From Jacaranda mimosifolia (taxonomy: Eukaryota > Streptophyta > Magnoliopsida > Lamiales > Bignoniaceae), in assembly GCA_018894105.1 (NCBI GenBank), contig CM032121.1, forward strand, positions 32,158,230 through 32,222,229: DNA of 64,000 nt, read 5' to 3'. Below the pieces are notes generated by a model. The model had not been told where the DNA came from. It saw only the letters and a list, made by a program, of their open reading frames with translations, and made no database searches. Below are positions 1 to 13,220 of the stretch, piece after piece. Within the stretch, counting starts at the first letter, position 1. The number at the start of each line of letters is the position of its first letter. The position numbers and the translations under genes are program-made.

Positions 1-1334
1 ATACTTTCGGGACTATTATGTTCATATCAAAGAGACCATTCAAAATCACATTTACTCGATTCAACTCATAACTAAGAATTTTTTTCTTGAATTTGTATCA
101 AATGCCAAGGAGGTTTAATCCCAACGGTAAGGTGGATGTCCTATTTGGTTGTTTTTTAATCTATTTATTATTTTCATTACAGACAATACAATTATTTTTT
201 TATAAATTTAAAATATTATTGTATAATTTGAATGTATTTAAATGTAATCGATAATTAAGGTTGAATGAACACATCTCATCCTAAAATGAGAGAATTGTAT
301 ATTAGATTAAAAATATAATAATAAGTTCGCATCTTTAAAATCTTTATGTTATTAAATTAAATAAATAATATATCCAACTTAATAATTGAAAGTAAACAAG
401 GCCAGTGTCATGGTAATTGATAATTGAAAGAAAATAAAAAGATAATAATGACCAAACTACTTTAATGCTTTCTTGGCTGCAAAAATTAGGACAATGTTTA
501 TATATATTCTGCAATTTGGATTCTCTATTTCATTGTATGATTCATCTCTCATTTTAATTTATAAATATATAAAAAAATATAAAAATAATTAATTAAAAAT
601 TATATATATAAAATTATCATATATTCGTTAGATTGGAATAAGAAATACAAATATTGGAATATTTTGAAGGGGAATGGCAAAATGCAATTTTCCAAAAACC
701 CCACCAATTCTACGTCCCACCGACCAAAAATTATCACATGCACTCTCATGATCCATTAATCATTATAATATTATATATATATATATGTTTTATATTTTCA
801 TATAATACGTATATTTTAAAGTATGATATTTCATTTTAATTTCTCCTTTCTTACGGCCAAAAAAAAAAAAATTAATTTGATATTAATAATAAAAATTATT
901 CCCCATCACAATATAACCAAATTTTTCAAAATATTTTTTAATCTATTACTTAAAACATAAATAAAAATATATTACATTCTCTAAACTCACTGCTATATTC
1001 TTATCCCACTCCCAAAATTCAATTTTACAAAATATAAAACAATACAAAATCCCCAAACTTTTTAAATATTTATGTTTCAAATATTCCAAATTTCTTAAAT
1101 GTTTATGCATGTGTCTTTCCGCTGTACATCTGTCTGCGGTCAAATCAGCGACCAAATTACCAAGACGATATTTTAGGTCTCACTGCAGAATTGTCATATT
1201 TCGTGGGTGGGACAATGGTGGCAGCTTCAGACAAACGTTGAAAATTCACCCGTAAACTCGTGTTATATTCCAGTGAAAGTTCAACCAAAAAAATAGAATA
1301 ATGACTCTGCCAATGACTGCTGTATTAGTCTCCA
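1..1334. other. AT-rich intergenic sequence upstream of the lipase gene
   Basis: No convincing coding sequence is visible. The stretch is AT-rich, with homopolymer runs and short TA repeats (for example around 770-785). The short open frames here show no recognisable domain. The last few hundred bases before 1335 presumably hold the promoter of the patatin-like gene. Confidence 0.6.
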
Positions 1335-1342
1335 CATATATA

Positions 1343-1356
1343 GTTTCTATAAATAA
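1343..1356 (+). promoter_or_regulatory. TATA box of the patatin-like gene
   Basis: TCTATAAATAAAC lies about 145 bases before the start codon at 1497. That leaves room for a 5' leader of about 110-120 bases if transcription starts about 30 bases downstream. The position and match are typical of a plant TATA box. The transcription start itself is inferred. Confidence 0.6.
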
Positions 1357-1496
1357 ACTGGAAATTCACAGATGTTGAGCCATCGGCTTTCTTCCATTGT
1401 TTTCTCGACGCAGCAACAGATACTGGATACATACTCCTCAATACTCGAGTCACTGCTGGGAACTGGGAATTGTACTTCTCTTATCAGAAATTAAAA

Positions 1497-3381
1497 ATGG
1501 AGAAAAGGGCTCTCATTTTTGCACTTAATATGCTCATGATTCTCCAGTCTCTGCTGTTTCCAATTTCTAATGCTCAAACAAAAGGAAGAATGGTCACTGT
1601 ATTGAGTATTGATGGAGGTGGCATAAGAGGCATCATTCCTGGCACAATTCTGGGCTTCCTGGAATCCAAACTCCAGGTAATTAAAAAGCCTTTATTTGAC
1701 AAATGACAAGCATACTTTTTCTCTTCTTTGGCCTTCTTATGATCAATATTAATATGCTATCTTAATTTTACAGGAATTAGATGGTCCAGATGCAAGAATT
1801 GCAGATTATTTTGATGTAATAGCGGGAACAAGCACAGGAGGTCTGATTACCGCTATGCTCACTGCTCCTGGTCCCGACAATCGCCCCTTATATGCTGCGA
1901 AGAACATTACCAGCTTCTATTTGGAGCACTGCCCCAAAATCTTCCCGGAGAGTAGGTAAGTTCAAACTAGTGTGTTTTCATATTTCCGGTCTTATTTTTC
2001 TCAAAGCTTCTGTTGTATTAAATGCGAATAATGTTTTTGCATACCTATGATGATCAGACTCATTTAATTTTTTTACCTTTTTTACGTCTGTCTTTCATTT
2101 AAGAATTAGGAATTCTTTGCTGAATTATCAAGTACTTATCACTAATATTATTGCTTGATATCAGCCGGAAGAACTTTGTGAGCAGAATTACGAACTTGGT
2201 TGGTGGCCCAAAGTATGATGGAAAGTATCTGAGATCACTGGTTGAGGGACTATTAGGCAATCTCACCGTCAACCAGACGTTAACTAATGTGGTCATTCCA
2301 ACATTTGATCTCAAGCGCTTTCAACCTGTTATCTTCACCACAAAAGATGTAAAATATATTTATTCCTTTCTATAATGTCAGCACATAGACTGCATATATA
2401 TATATATATATATTTGCAATGATAAAACTGCTAATCATAGTCTTTTTTGAACTTAATTGCAACAGGGTAAAGCAAATGTTTCAAAGAATGCTCTGCTATC
2501 AGACGTCTGCCTGGGCACCTCTGCGGCTCCCACTTTTCTCCCACCTCACTATTTCGAAACTAAAGATGCAGAAGGAAAAACACGAACCTTTGATCTTGTT
2601 GATGGAGGAGTTGCCGCCAACAATCCAGTGAGTACCTTGTTAGAATATGTATTATAGGATAAGTTTATTGTGATTGTGAAAATTCTTCTGAGGCCCTTGT
2701 TTCATTCTAGAATACAAATAGATTATATGCAGAAAAAATCTGATTTGAGTTTTGAATTGGATTATCACAGACCCTAGTGGCCATAACACACATTTCCAAA
2801 GAAATCTTACTGGGGAAGTTTGAACTAGTAGACATGCAACCAATGGACAGCAACAGGATGCTGGTCCTGTCATTGGGCACCGGCTTAGCCCAACTGGAAG
2901 AGAAGTATAACGCCGAAGATGCTGCCAAATGGGGCATGCTTGGCTGGTTATACAACAATGGAGCCACGCCATTGATCGATGTTTTTTGGGACGCTGGCTC
3001 CGACATGGTTGATATTCATGTTTCGACCATTTTCCAGTCCCTGCAAAATGAACAAAATTACCTACGTATCCAGGTACACAAAAGAAGAAGATTTATCATT
3101 ATACATGTTCTTTAATTTGTATAAGGCCTAATGTATTTTTGCATTTGGATGAGAAGGAGGATAGGTTAGCTGGGGAGGCGTCGTCTCTTGATATTTCAAC
3201 CACGAAAAATATGCAGACACTTATTCAGATTGGTGATAGCCTGTTGAAGAAACCGGTTTCCAGAGTGAATTTGGATACGGGCAGGCCAAAGCCGGTTCAA
3301 GGAGAGGGCACAAATGAAGAAGCTTTGGCTCGGTTTGCCAAGCTGCTTTCCGATGAAAGGAAGCTCCGGCGAGCAAATTAG
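1497..3381 (+). CDS. Patatin-like phospholipase A (lipid acyl hydrolase), six exons
   Basis: Exons inferred from GT-AG borders and an unbroken frame: 1497-1676, 1774-1955, 2165-2348, 2466-2627, 2771-3073 and 3157-3381. They give about 411 residues, the usual family length. The first ATG (1497) opens a hydrophobic N-terminus (about residues 1-26, ending near NAQ) that looks like a signal peptide. The patatin fold is complete: an oxyanion loop DGGGIRG (about residue 40), the nucleophile elbow GTSTGG with the catalytic Ser (about 85), and the catalytic Asp in DLVDGG (about 225). The C-terminal [12 protein letters not shown] segment is typical of plant PLP2-type proteins. The family hydrolyses acyl chains from galactolipids and phospholipids, with roles in defence and lipid turnover. 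The gene looks intact. Secretory or vacuolar targeting is inferred from the N-terminus. The exon 5/6 junction is the least certain because the acceptor (GAAG/GAG) lacks a good pyrimidine tract. Confidence 0.93.
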
Positions 3382-4036
3382 ACGAACCGCTTATTGGAGT
3401 TGCGCTTATATATTATAGCATTTTTTTACCATAGGATGAGAATTGTAAGAATAATAATTCTTAATTATGAAGTCAACTCATATACTTAATAATCACTGTC
3501 TTTTCTCTTATTTTGTATCATCAATCATCATTGTATTATCATTGTACACTGTACTTGCAACCTCTAATAGCTAGCTATAAATGATCAATTAGTTCTATAT
3601 TCTCCAGTGACTAAATAGTAAAATTTTTAGTTTAAGGAACCAAGTAATTCTTAAATCTTGTATTAAAAATTAACTAATTATGTCAAAATATTTAAAAAAA
3701 AAAAAAAAAAGAATTGTTCACTCAGTGCTTTCATTTCAAGAATGAATTATATGACACATGAATCAATTGGTCGAGTGACACCATTTTCACATTTGTATCT
3801 ATGAGGTTCGGAATTTAAACCGAGCAAATACTTTACAGTGTGGAAAAAAATAATGAATCATGGAAAAAATTATATAGTTTGTTTATAATTATGATAATGA
3901 GTAGTAATATTCATAAAGTTAAAATGATATACGTTAGTCATGAGGATGAGAAATTTTAGAGTTGAGCAAGGAAAAAAAATAAGGAAAGTAGAAGAAGAGA
4001 AGTGAAGATGCAAAAGAGTTGCAATTTACGAGTTAC
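3382..4036. other. 3' flank of the lipase gene, no gene
   Basis: This holds the presumed 3' UTR of the lipase gene, then AT-rich sequence with a run of about 17 A at 3694-3710. A purine-rich stretch (about 3950-4018) precedes the copia LTR. No coding signal is seen. Confidence 0.6.
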
Positions 4037-4305
4037 TATCAGAGTATCTTCACCTTTAGAGTTTTTCCAGATTTGCAATTTGCATTTAATTTGTACAGTT
4101 ATTAATTTTTTAGATAGTTAATATGTTCTAATTAGTATGGTTAGTTTGTTAAGTAGTTAGGAAAGATAGTTATCACAGAAACCGTGAAACTCAGCTCTAT
4201 AAACGTACTTTTCCTTCGCTTAAATGAATCATCACACAGTTTCCAAGCTTCCCTTAAGTCCATGCATGGCAGCTTCCATTTTTAGCTTTGCTTCCCGTTT
4301 ATAAT
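4037..4305 (+). repeat. 5' LTR of the copia element
   Basis: About 270 bases match the 3' LTR pieces (20691-20704 joined to 22738-22996), including shared stretches such as CATTTAATTTGTACAGT and GTTAAGTAGTTAGGAAAG. A TATAAA-like CTCTATAAACG lies at about 4194-4204 and may be the LTR promoter. TGGTACTGGAAG immediately after it may be a degraded initiator-Met tRNA primer site. The two LTRs have clearly diverged, which fits an old insertion. Confidence 0.72.
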
Positions 4306-5148
4306 ATGGTACTGGAAGATTTTTTCTGCAAACTCCAGATTTCGCATCTTTTCCCTCTTCCCTAACATTCATCTCTCCTTTTTCCCAACCTTCCCTCCAT
4401 GGAAACTCTTTGATCATTCAACTCAGCTGCAACCAATAGCCAATCCGCCATTGATGAGTCTCTCAATCCTTACTAGTACTACTTGCATCATTCAAATTCT
4501 CCTGGCCTCGTCTTAGTCTCCTAGCCACTGATTGGAGAGAATTATGCCTCCTTGAGCAAAGTTATGTCCATCACATTATCATCAAAAATCGATAGATCTC
4601 GTCCTCTTGCAGATGATGTCAACCTCCTAAATGCCTGGATTCACAACAACAGCATGGTAACAGCATGATTACTCAACTAAATTTCAAAGAAAATTTCAGC
4701 AAGAATTATATATGTTGAATCTGCCGCAGAGATAGGCATGACCTCTTTGGAGGTTTCAACAAAGCAACAACTCTAGAATCTTCCAACTTCATCATGAGTT
4801 AATCAATCTCAATCAAGAATCCAACTCTGTCAATGTCTACTTCACTAAGCTAAAAACAATTTGCGAAGAACTCAGTAGCTATAGACCTTCTAGCTCATGT
4901 GGCAATTGCGCCTGTGGAGGAGTTAAGGAGCTTAGTGACCATTATCAGCACGAATACCCCATGGCATTTCTCATGGGATTGCATAACTCCTTTTCTCAAT
5001 TCGTGGCCAGATTCTACTCTTACATCCATTGCCTTCCATTAGCAAAATCATCGTCTTAATCGTTCAAAAGGAGAGACATTGATCTATTGGAGTTTTGTTT
5101 ATTGATCCGATCCAGTCAATTCAATGCCTTTACTTCCAAAAGTGACAC

Positions 5149-6608
5149 TAGGCCTATCAATGGGTAGGTAACACCCTACCCAAGCCCATAAAACTTTAAA
5201 AATACTCAAGTGCAGATTCAATTAATATTTGTTACACCCACACTCATACACATTAAAAATGATAAAATGGGCCTGGGTAAATTCCATGCCCAAGAGTTAC
5301 ATATATATCCATACTCAAAAATTATCTTTTTTAATAAAATATTAATAGAAATTATGCTCTAATAAATAAAAAATATTTAATATTTGTAATATTATTAGTA
5401 TTATGATCTAAAAATACTTCTAAAATCAAGTTAAAATACTATGGTACATTCGATGTTATATTGTTTATAAATTTGCAATAAATAGAGTAATATTTTTTTT
5501 TTTGTAATTAATCATAAATTACAAATTTTATGCATAATTGTTTAGATACAAAATTTGTGAAAGATGTCTATTATTTGGTCTATAATTCAAAATTCTAAAT
5601 GAATATATCTCTCAAAGTTATTCCAAGAAAACTTAGAGAATGTTTGGTTATGCTTTGTTTTGGGAAAACATAACCAAACATAATCTCATTTTCCTCCAAA
5701 ATACTAAAATAAATTTTCCCAAAGTACCCTCTCCTATTCACCATTATCCCCAAAAATTCCCCATTTTCCAATATATATATATATATATTATTATTATTCT
5801 TACAATAAAAAAATTATTCAATTCCATTTTCACCCCCAAAACCCAACAATAAGTATTTTGGAAAACCTATTTTAGTATTTTGGAGGAAAAATGAGTGTAT
5901 ATTTAGTTATGTTTCCCAAAACAAAATTGTTTTGGGGAAATATAACCAAACACTCCCATTGATTTGACTGCTATAGTATATAATGTCTCCTTCCAAAATA
6001 TAAATAAACATATCAAAACTCCCAAAAATAAATTTCTAACTATGCATCAAAATATAACCAAAAATCCATCATATTCCCCAATACAACTTTCACATTCTCT
6101 AATCCCACTTTCAATATTCATTCTCCCAAAACATATATCAAAATCAAACATAAAACATAATGAAACATTACCTTACATTATTGCAATTACATGATATTTA
6201 CTTTTATCAATGCAATTACATAGGATATACTTTACTGAAAGTGTTGAAATTGACAATTACAAGGTTGCAAGGTATGGTTCAATATTAAAGCATATTGCTC
6301 AATAGTATTAAAAAAATCAAAATTTTCTTTGGACGATTCCTTCGGAAAAAACAAAAAAGAAAGAAAAAAATAGATTGGGTCAAAATTCAAGTCAAAAAAT
6401 TAATCTAATAATCTAGACCCAATTCAAGACCTAATCAGTCTTGGATTATGTAGGGTAAGGTAGAATATAGGGTCTCTTGTATGGGTATTTTAGGGTACGG
6501 GTCTAATTGGATCTATGAATTGGTTAGGTTAGGATAAGTTAGGATCTTATTGTTGAATAGTTTAGGGTATAGGTTTGAGTAGAGCAATACCCACTTATTT
6601 ATAGTCTA
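5149..6608. mobile_element. hAT-like non-autonomous element in the copia gag region
   Basis: The element starts TAGGCCTATCAATGGGTAGG and ends ...ATAGTCTA. It is flanked on both sides by the identical octamer AGTGACAC (5141-5148 and 6609-6616). An 8-bp duplication and TAGGSC termini suit the hAT superfamily and resemble the ends of the element at 57238-57942. The internal DNA is AT-rich and non-coding, and contains a further MITE (about 5637-5960). The terminal inverted repeats have decayed. Confidence 0.72.
5637..5960. mobile_element. Nested MITE with GTTTGGTTAT termini
   Basis: The left end reads GAATGTTTGGTTATG and the right end ATATAACCAAACACTCCC, which are inverted copies. Further inside, TTTGTTTTGGGAAAACAT and its complement also pair. 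The size is about 320 bases and there is no coding capacity. A target duplication could not be fixed, so the superfamily (PIF/Tourist-like or hAT-like) is open. Confidence 0.55.
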
Positions 6609-7290
6609 AGTGACACTATCAAGCCTCCTTCTAATCTGGTGCCAGACACTTCACTGGCAATCCAAAATACATACAAAGAAGTCCGGAAGGAATGTCTATT
6701 TTGCACACACTGCAATTACTATGGCCATACAGTAGACACATGTTACAAAATCCACGGTTATCCACCTTGGTTCAAATTCAAATCTCAAAGCCAACATAAT
6801 TTTGTTCCTCAAAGTTCAGCTCAATCTCAACCACCTTCTCAATTTGCAACTGTTCATCAAGTCTCAAAGCAGTCTAATGGTGTTGATGTTGGAAGTTTCT
6901 TTAAAACTCTGAATCCAAGTCAGTGCAATCAACTTCTATACCTCCTAAGCAACCATCTCCAAAACACCACTTCTACGAAGCCTTCCACTAAACAAGAAAA
7001 CACCACAAGTATAGGCACTTGTATTTCCAAATCATCTACTCTCTATTCTTCTAACTAATAGACCCTCAGCCTCAACCTCAAGTCATATATGCTCCAATCG
7101 TAATTGGTTCTACCAATTAAATCCTATCCAACACTATGTGCAGCGTTTCTTCCAAATGGAATCAGTTTCCCTATTCATTTTATAAGCTCAGTCAAGATAA
7201 ATTTATTCATAACTCTTCACAAGGTCCTATGTGTTCCAACTTTCAAATTCCATCTCCTATCTATCAGCTCCTTACTCAAGGATTCTTCTC

Positions 7291-7321
<31 letters not shown>

Positions 7322-10300
7322 TTCTCTCTCATATTGTTTCATAATCTAGGATAGCCAAATAATGACTCCAATTGGCAAGGGAAAACAGATTGATGGATTA
7401 TATGTTCTAAAAATGAGTCCTCTTACTAAAGTTGATAGCAATAAGAGCAGTCTTCCTTTTACTTAATCTGTAAGTCATGTAAATAATGCTTCTGCTCAGG
7501 TATGGCAACAAAGACTTGGTCATCCATCTTTTAAACAATTTATGCAATAAAATTTCAATTACAGTATGATTTACACATTAATGAACCATGTCACATATGT
7601 CCTCTTACTAAGCAGAAGAAACTTCCATTTCCTTCTCACAATCACATGTCTACTTCTCCTTCTGAACTCATACACGCAGACATATGGAGACCTCTTTGTC
7701 AAGCATCTTATAGTAATCATAAGTTCTTCCTTAGTTTGATATATGATTGTACAAGGTTTACTTGGATATTTCTCCTTCAAAATAAGTCTGATGTTTCCAC
7801 TATTCTTCCTAGATTCTATAGGATGATTCTGACTCAGATCAATGCAAAAGAATTTGCTATAGATGAATTCTTTAACCAACGTGGCATTCTACATCAACTC
7901 TATTGCATAGAAACCCCCCAACAGAATTCAGTTGTAGAGAGGAAACACCAACACCTATTGAATGTGGCTACAGCATTATATTTCTAGTAGAGTCCCCTTA
8001 ACCTTCTGGACAGATTCTTCATGACAACAACTTATCTCATTAACAGAATCCCTTCAAAACTTCTTCAATAAATCTCCATTCAACCTGCTCTGTAAAACAA
8101 CCATAGACTATTTATATTTGAAAGTGTTTGGATGCCTAGCCTATGCTTCCATCCTCTAAGACCACAGAAGCAAGTTTAAAGCAAGGGCCTACCCATGTGT
8201 CTTCTTAGGCTATCTAAATGGCACTAAAGGATATAAACTATATGATTTGACTATTTATGAAATCATCATCTCAAGGATTGCCACCTTCTATGAAAACATT
8301 TTTCCTTTTCATCTCCTCCCTCCAATTGATTCTACTCTTAGTAATTCCTAACTTAGTAATACCAATTGATCATTTTCCTAACTTAGTAATTCCTCTACCT
8401 CAAAATGAGTCGACTCCTTCCCATCCTCAAACTACTCCATCTCTTGATACTCATTAGAAGAAGAAAAAAAAAAAAAAACCTTAGCTAGATCCTCAACTAA
8501 TTCCTCCCCTCAAAAGGTCCTCCTGAACATCAAAACCTCCTTAGTATCTTCGAGATTTCCATTGTGGTTTATTCCATTCCAAACAGCCTCAAGAATCTAA
8601 GTCCATTCACTTCCCAGTATCTTAGCATATCATTAATGACTCCCTATCAAAACCTCATAAACATCTACATCTCAATATCTCTAACTAATTCGAACCCCAA
8701 AACCACCAACAAGATGCCAGAATTCTTGAATGGAAAGCAGCCATACAAACTGAACTAGAAGTATTCGAAGCTAACAAAACTTGGTCAGTTGTCACACTTC
8801 CCACACACAAATAGTACTTTATAGGATGTAGATGGATTTTCAAAATAAAGTACATAGTAGATGGCACAATAGAGAGACATAAAACTAGACTAGTGGCTAG
8901 AGGTTTCACTCAACAACATGGCATTGATTTTCTTGATACATTTTCTCTAATTGCAAAAACTAGCTACAGTTAAACTCCTTCTTACTCTTGCTGCAATTAA
9001 ATGATGGCACCTAGTACAATTAGATGTTAACAATACTTTTCTAAGTGGAGAGTTGTTTGAAAAGGTATCCTGGACTTGCCACCAAGTTATACTCCATCAC
9101 ATACACAGCACACTCAATCTCATATACGTGGACTTGCCACCAAGTCACTGTACAACCTCAAGCAGGCCTCTAGGTAATGGTTTTCAAAGTTGACTTTTGT
9201 ACTTCTTCAAATCGATTTTTAGTAGTCAAAATCAGATTACGACTTATTCACATATGGTTCAAATTATTCCTTCCTTCATATCGTTGCTTGTCTATATGTA
9301 GACAATATAATATTAACTGACTTTCTCAACTCATCGTCAACAAAATTCAGAGCTCCCTGCAGTAAAGACCCAAACTAAAAGATCTTGGTATTCTCAAGTA
9401 TTTTCTTGGATTAGAAAATACGCATTCACCTACTAATGTTGTACTATTCCAACGCCATTACACTCTCCAACTCCTTGAAGACACTGGATTACTCACGGCA
9501 GAGCCAGTTTCAAAGCCTTTAGGTCCCAACACTTCCCTCAACTTAACTGATGGATCATTGCTTACCAACCTTTCTCAACATAAGGCTTTGATTGGTTGCC
9601 TCCTCTACCTCACGCTATCCAGACTGGATATTACTTTCTCCATCCACCAACTCAGCCAATTTCTATCATAGCCTCGCACCACACATCTCCCCATCTTCCT
9701 TGTCATCTCAAAGGTACTCTTGGACAAGGCATAATTTTCTCATCCCAATCCCAACTGCAACTAAATGCATTCTCAGACGCAGGTTAGGGCGCATGCAAGG
9801 ACACCAAGTGCTAAACCACTAGATTCTACATTTTTCTTTGATGATCCCTTATTTCCTAGAAGTTGAAGAAACAATCAACTATGTCATGATCTTCTGCTGA
9901 AGCAAAATACCACGCCCTAGCTGCGACCTCTTCAAAATCACTTTGCTACAGCAGCCTTTGAAGGACTTCCAAACAACCACCACAAAACTAGCTCTTCTCT
10001 TCTACGACAACCAAGCGGCATTCCACATTGCATCTAACCCCATCTTCCACGAGAGGACAATGCACATAAAAATTGATTATCACTTTGTTCGTGATAAGGT
10101 TGCTACTGGAGCCCTCAAGCTCTTGCTAATTCATTTAGACCATCAACTAGCTAACATTTTTACAAAGACCCTTCCTACAGCATCATTTCGCTGCATCATC
10201 TCCAAACTGGCCGTTAAAGATCTTCTCTGGCCACCTTAAGGCACTACAAGGGAACAGGGTCTCAAAGACAGATTTTTAGAGATTAAAGTATTTTCGTCTC

Positions 10301-10859
10301 TAATTTTCATCAAATAAAGACGAAACCAAAGATAGAAATAAGTTCTGTCTAAATTTAAAAATGTAACTTTAAAACGGAGACGGATTCAGCCATGCATTTA
10401 AAATTCTACTAAATTTAACAAAAATAAAAAAAATAAAACAAAAATGAGAAAATACATATGAATTTAAAGACGGATAGAAAGATAGCTTTTAAAGAGATAA
10501 TTGTTTCCATCACTAATCTGTCGATTTTTAAATGAAAATACATAAACATTTGAGACAGAAATAATCCATCTCAAAATTAAAAAGTCAAAGACGAATTATC
10601 CACAGAATAGAGACAATTTTAAAATTTAAAATTTATTTTAATATTAGTCTCTCTTTCAATATCTGATTTTATAAAATTTGAAAAAAAAAACTATAAATAT
10701 CAAAACAAATTTGAGGTGGACTAATTTTTATAAAAAGATGAAATAAAAATTACTAACCTCCAAAATTAATAAAAAATAATTTTAAAAAATAATTAATACT
10801 TTAATATACTTAAATTTATATATTAAAAAAAATCAAAACAAAATATTTCAAATAGCCCT

Positions 10860-12130
10860 ACATTAAAGCCCCAGAAATCACGAGTTCTAATTCCTCCTTC
10901 CTGAGGCCTTCAACGATCAGAGACCACCGACTTCCGACTCCGACTTTAGTTCGTCGACCGCAAACCGCCGAGCTCCGAGCTCCGAGCTCCAACCACCGGC
11001 CATAGACTTTCGATTGCTATACCCCATTGTCCGCTTACCCCCGCGAAGAAAACTTTGGTTATCGTTTTCTTAGCTCAATTTTATCAATTAACTACGGTTT
11101 ACACATTCTAGTTTTGAATAAATTGGTGAATTTAGTTGCTTACTTTGATTGTTTACTGTTGTGAGTTTATTAGAATTTTACATTTTAATATTTTTAATCT
11201 GCCAGAAGATGGAAGAAAACAGCGCATTTGCAGAATTGACACCATAAAGTTTATGTTGTTGATGTAGAACTGTTATTTTACTATCAGATTAAATGGAAAC
11301 GGTTTTCTTATGGGAACATGATAAAATTTTGAAACCTGAGAAGCATAGGATTTCTTTTGGCCATTGTCATTTTCATTGTAAGTTTCCTTGATGCTCACTT
11401 TAGACTTTGGATATTTGTAAGGAGCCTGGGGGAGAGATTACATTGTTTGCTCGCTCATAGTTTGGGATAGTATAAACTAATATTGAGTTGTTGAATGTGC
11501 CTTTAAAATCTTTTACCTGCATATTTGGTCTTATAGCTAGCTTTTTTGATTGACTTTAGGTTTGTCTTATATATGAATGTAGGAGAAAATCTCAAGTTGT
11601 AGTGAAGGCAACTTCTCGGGTTGAGGAATATCTGAGGATATCTTTCCCAGGAGACTACCATCGTTCAAAGCTCATTCAAATCTGAGGATATCTTTCCCAT
11701 GCCTTGTATGCAGTCAAAGCTCCATTGTTCAAATCAAAAGCTAATGTAACCAGGTAGGATACTAGGATATAGGCTATAAGTATAATGGTTTTTATTTCAC
11801 TAAATTCCATTTCTTTTCTATCTTTATGAAAACATACGAAATATTTGGATATGATTCACTTTCCTTATTGTCCTCTTGATTTGATACCTTTCTGTTATCC
11901 TCAGAAGTAATACAACTGAAGATTTGTTCATAATTAATCTGACTCAAGGCATAAGTAGTGCATTATTTCCACATTTTAGGTATGTAGAACAGCCACTTTA
12001 AGATAAATACATCTTACTGATATTCCAATGGGCTGTCTAGGCTCTAGTATGGCAGCATTAATTCTTATGTGATTCTTTAAGTTTCTGTAATCATCCTACT
12101 GACAAGCCCCCTTCATAATAATTGCTTTTT
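10860..12130. other. CACTA interior without recognisable gene
   Basis: The GC content rises sharply at about 10900-11050, with a short CGAGCTCCGAGCTC repeat and CACCGAC-rich text resembling the 5' leader of a plant gene. Intron-like AT-rich sequence follows. Short blocks at about 11580-11640 and 11650-11750 end in splice-like GT and may be further captured exons, but they could not be identified. A near repeat of ATCTGAGGATATCTTTCCCA occurs at about 11628 and 11680. Confidence 0.4.
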
Positions 12131-12133
12131 CAG

Positions 12134-12932
12134 TCTTCAGCCCAACTGGGAAGTTCCTAGTATTTTTGTCTGCAAAATGTTCTGTTGATTCTGGGGCACA
12201 TTTGGCAATGGAGTCACTTCATAAGATTGAATGGCCCTCTGATTTAAAGTTGGGTCTGTCCTTGCAATTATTGATCTGGTATGCTCTTTTTCTAGTTTTT
12301 ATTCAAAGGTTAAATAAATATAGCAGGAATTAGCAAACAGATGGGTGTTGTGAATCTCTTGGATTTCCCCTCTGTTGATATGCTTTTATATTCAACTAGT
12401 ATATTCTGATGTCCTTTTCTGATTCTCATGAGAAAAAGTTCTTGTACTCAGATCAAATATTGCTTCTCTTAAGATGAGAATTTGGAACTGGTGTTGGAGT
12501 CTAAAATTATTTTAATTGGGAGGCAAGAAATTTAACTCTATTGCCATTGCAAACTTTTGGCTCCTTAAGGTTCCAAAGAAAATTTCTTGGTGCCTTAAGA
12601 ACTTCACAACTTAAACAATTTCGACCTATTCCAGAATCAACTAAATGTTTTTGTGAAGTTAATGACTGGATTTGGTTGTTCCTCATTTGAATCAATTTCA
12701 ACTAAGAAAAAGTTGGAGAATGCTATATTCTATGTTGTTTCTCCATATTTACTTTGTTCTTTCCTTTATGTTATCTTTTAGGCTCCTGTAGTGATTGGTC
12801 CTGAAGATGGCTGCTTCCTGGGCTTTATTGTTCTAAGTTTCTTACTAAACCTTGGCTTTCTGATGGACAAACAGTGGTTTTATCTTCTGTTTGGGGTATT
12901 GCTCAAACGATACTTTCAGTGAATGTATTAAG
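12134..12932 (+). pseudogene. Captured fragment of acylamino-acid-releasing enzyme gene (two exons)
   Basis: Exon-like block 12134-12278 reads FSPTGKFLVFLSAK, then SGAHLAMESLHKIEWP, and is bordered by CAG and GT. Block 12782 to about 12932 reads PEDGCF, then KFLTKPWLSDGQ and VLSSVWGIAQTILSV. This is the recognisable middle of plant acylamino-acid-releasing enzyme (an S9-family serine peptidase that removes acylated N-terminal residues), from the propeller region ahead of the catalytic domain. Small frameshifts break both blocks, for example within GCF..GLYC. The intron between them is retained, so the fragment was copied from genomic DNA. It has no catalytic domain and is not a functional gene. 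Confidence 0.8.
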
Positions 12933-12953
12933 TCTGTTGTCTCACTGTAGCTG

Positions 12954-13220
12954 GATGAACCTGCACATCATTCGACCACATGGAAACGTTTTTGAGATCA
13001 GGACAGATGATGGTTATGGCGCAAGGTGGTCTGGGGATGGAACTAAGGTATGTTTTTGTTTGCCCAAAGGCTTGAACTTTGTTCCTTGGAGTATTATGCG
13101 TTGGCAAAGATAGACCTTGAGGATTCACATCTGAAGTAAATCAAATATTGTGCTCTACAGTTCATAGGATTTCTTGAGCCATACATGGTTGATGGGCACA
13201 CAAACCGGTGGAAGCATTAG
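12954..13220 (+). pseudogene. Captured exon pair of an unidentified plant gene
   Basis: Two adjoining exon-like blocks, about 12954-13047 and 13161-13220, are joined by an intron with GTATG at its start and CTACAG at its end. Together they read ...FEIRTDDGYGARWSGDGTK and FIGFLEPYMVDGHTNRWKH, then a stop. The second block looks like the C-terminal end of a protein, because the frame closes with TAG directly after WKH. The phrasing (GYGARW, GFLEPYM) looks like conserved plant protein sequence, but the family could not be named. The pair lies between the enzyme fragment at 12134-12932 and the E1 alpha fragment at 14217-14539. Confidence 0.5.

Larger units (their letters stand above)
4490..10238 (+). 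pseudogene. Copia gag-pol remnant
   Basis: This is coding DNA riddled with stops and frameshifts. In order: a gag N-terminus (about 4500-5090, with a PLIGENYASW-like segment); an 8-bp-flanked insertion (5149-6608); a gag zinc knuckle reading CTHCNYYGHTVDTC (about 6700-6745, a CX2CX4HX4C box); the integrase region (about 7500-7980), with a pre-integrase HxxxC-type finger, LIHADIW and a terminal NSVVERKHQHLL; reverse transcriptase (about 8740-9450), with WIFKIKY and [10 protein letters not shown]; and RNase H (9943-10238), with FYDNQAA and ANIFTKTLP. The reverse transcriptase active site reads LYVDN where the family has YVDD, so a metal-binding Asp is lost. The element cannot be active. Confidence 0.88.

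Noticed and set aside
2652..3006. Two overlapping minus-strand open frames of about 100 codons
   Set aside because: They lie antisense to exon 5 of the patatin-like gene, have no recognisable domain, and are explained by its codon use.
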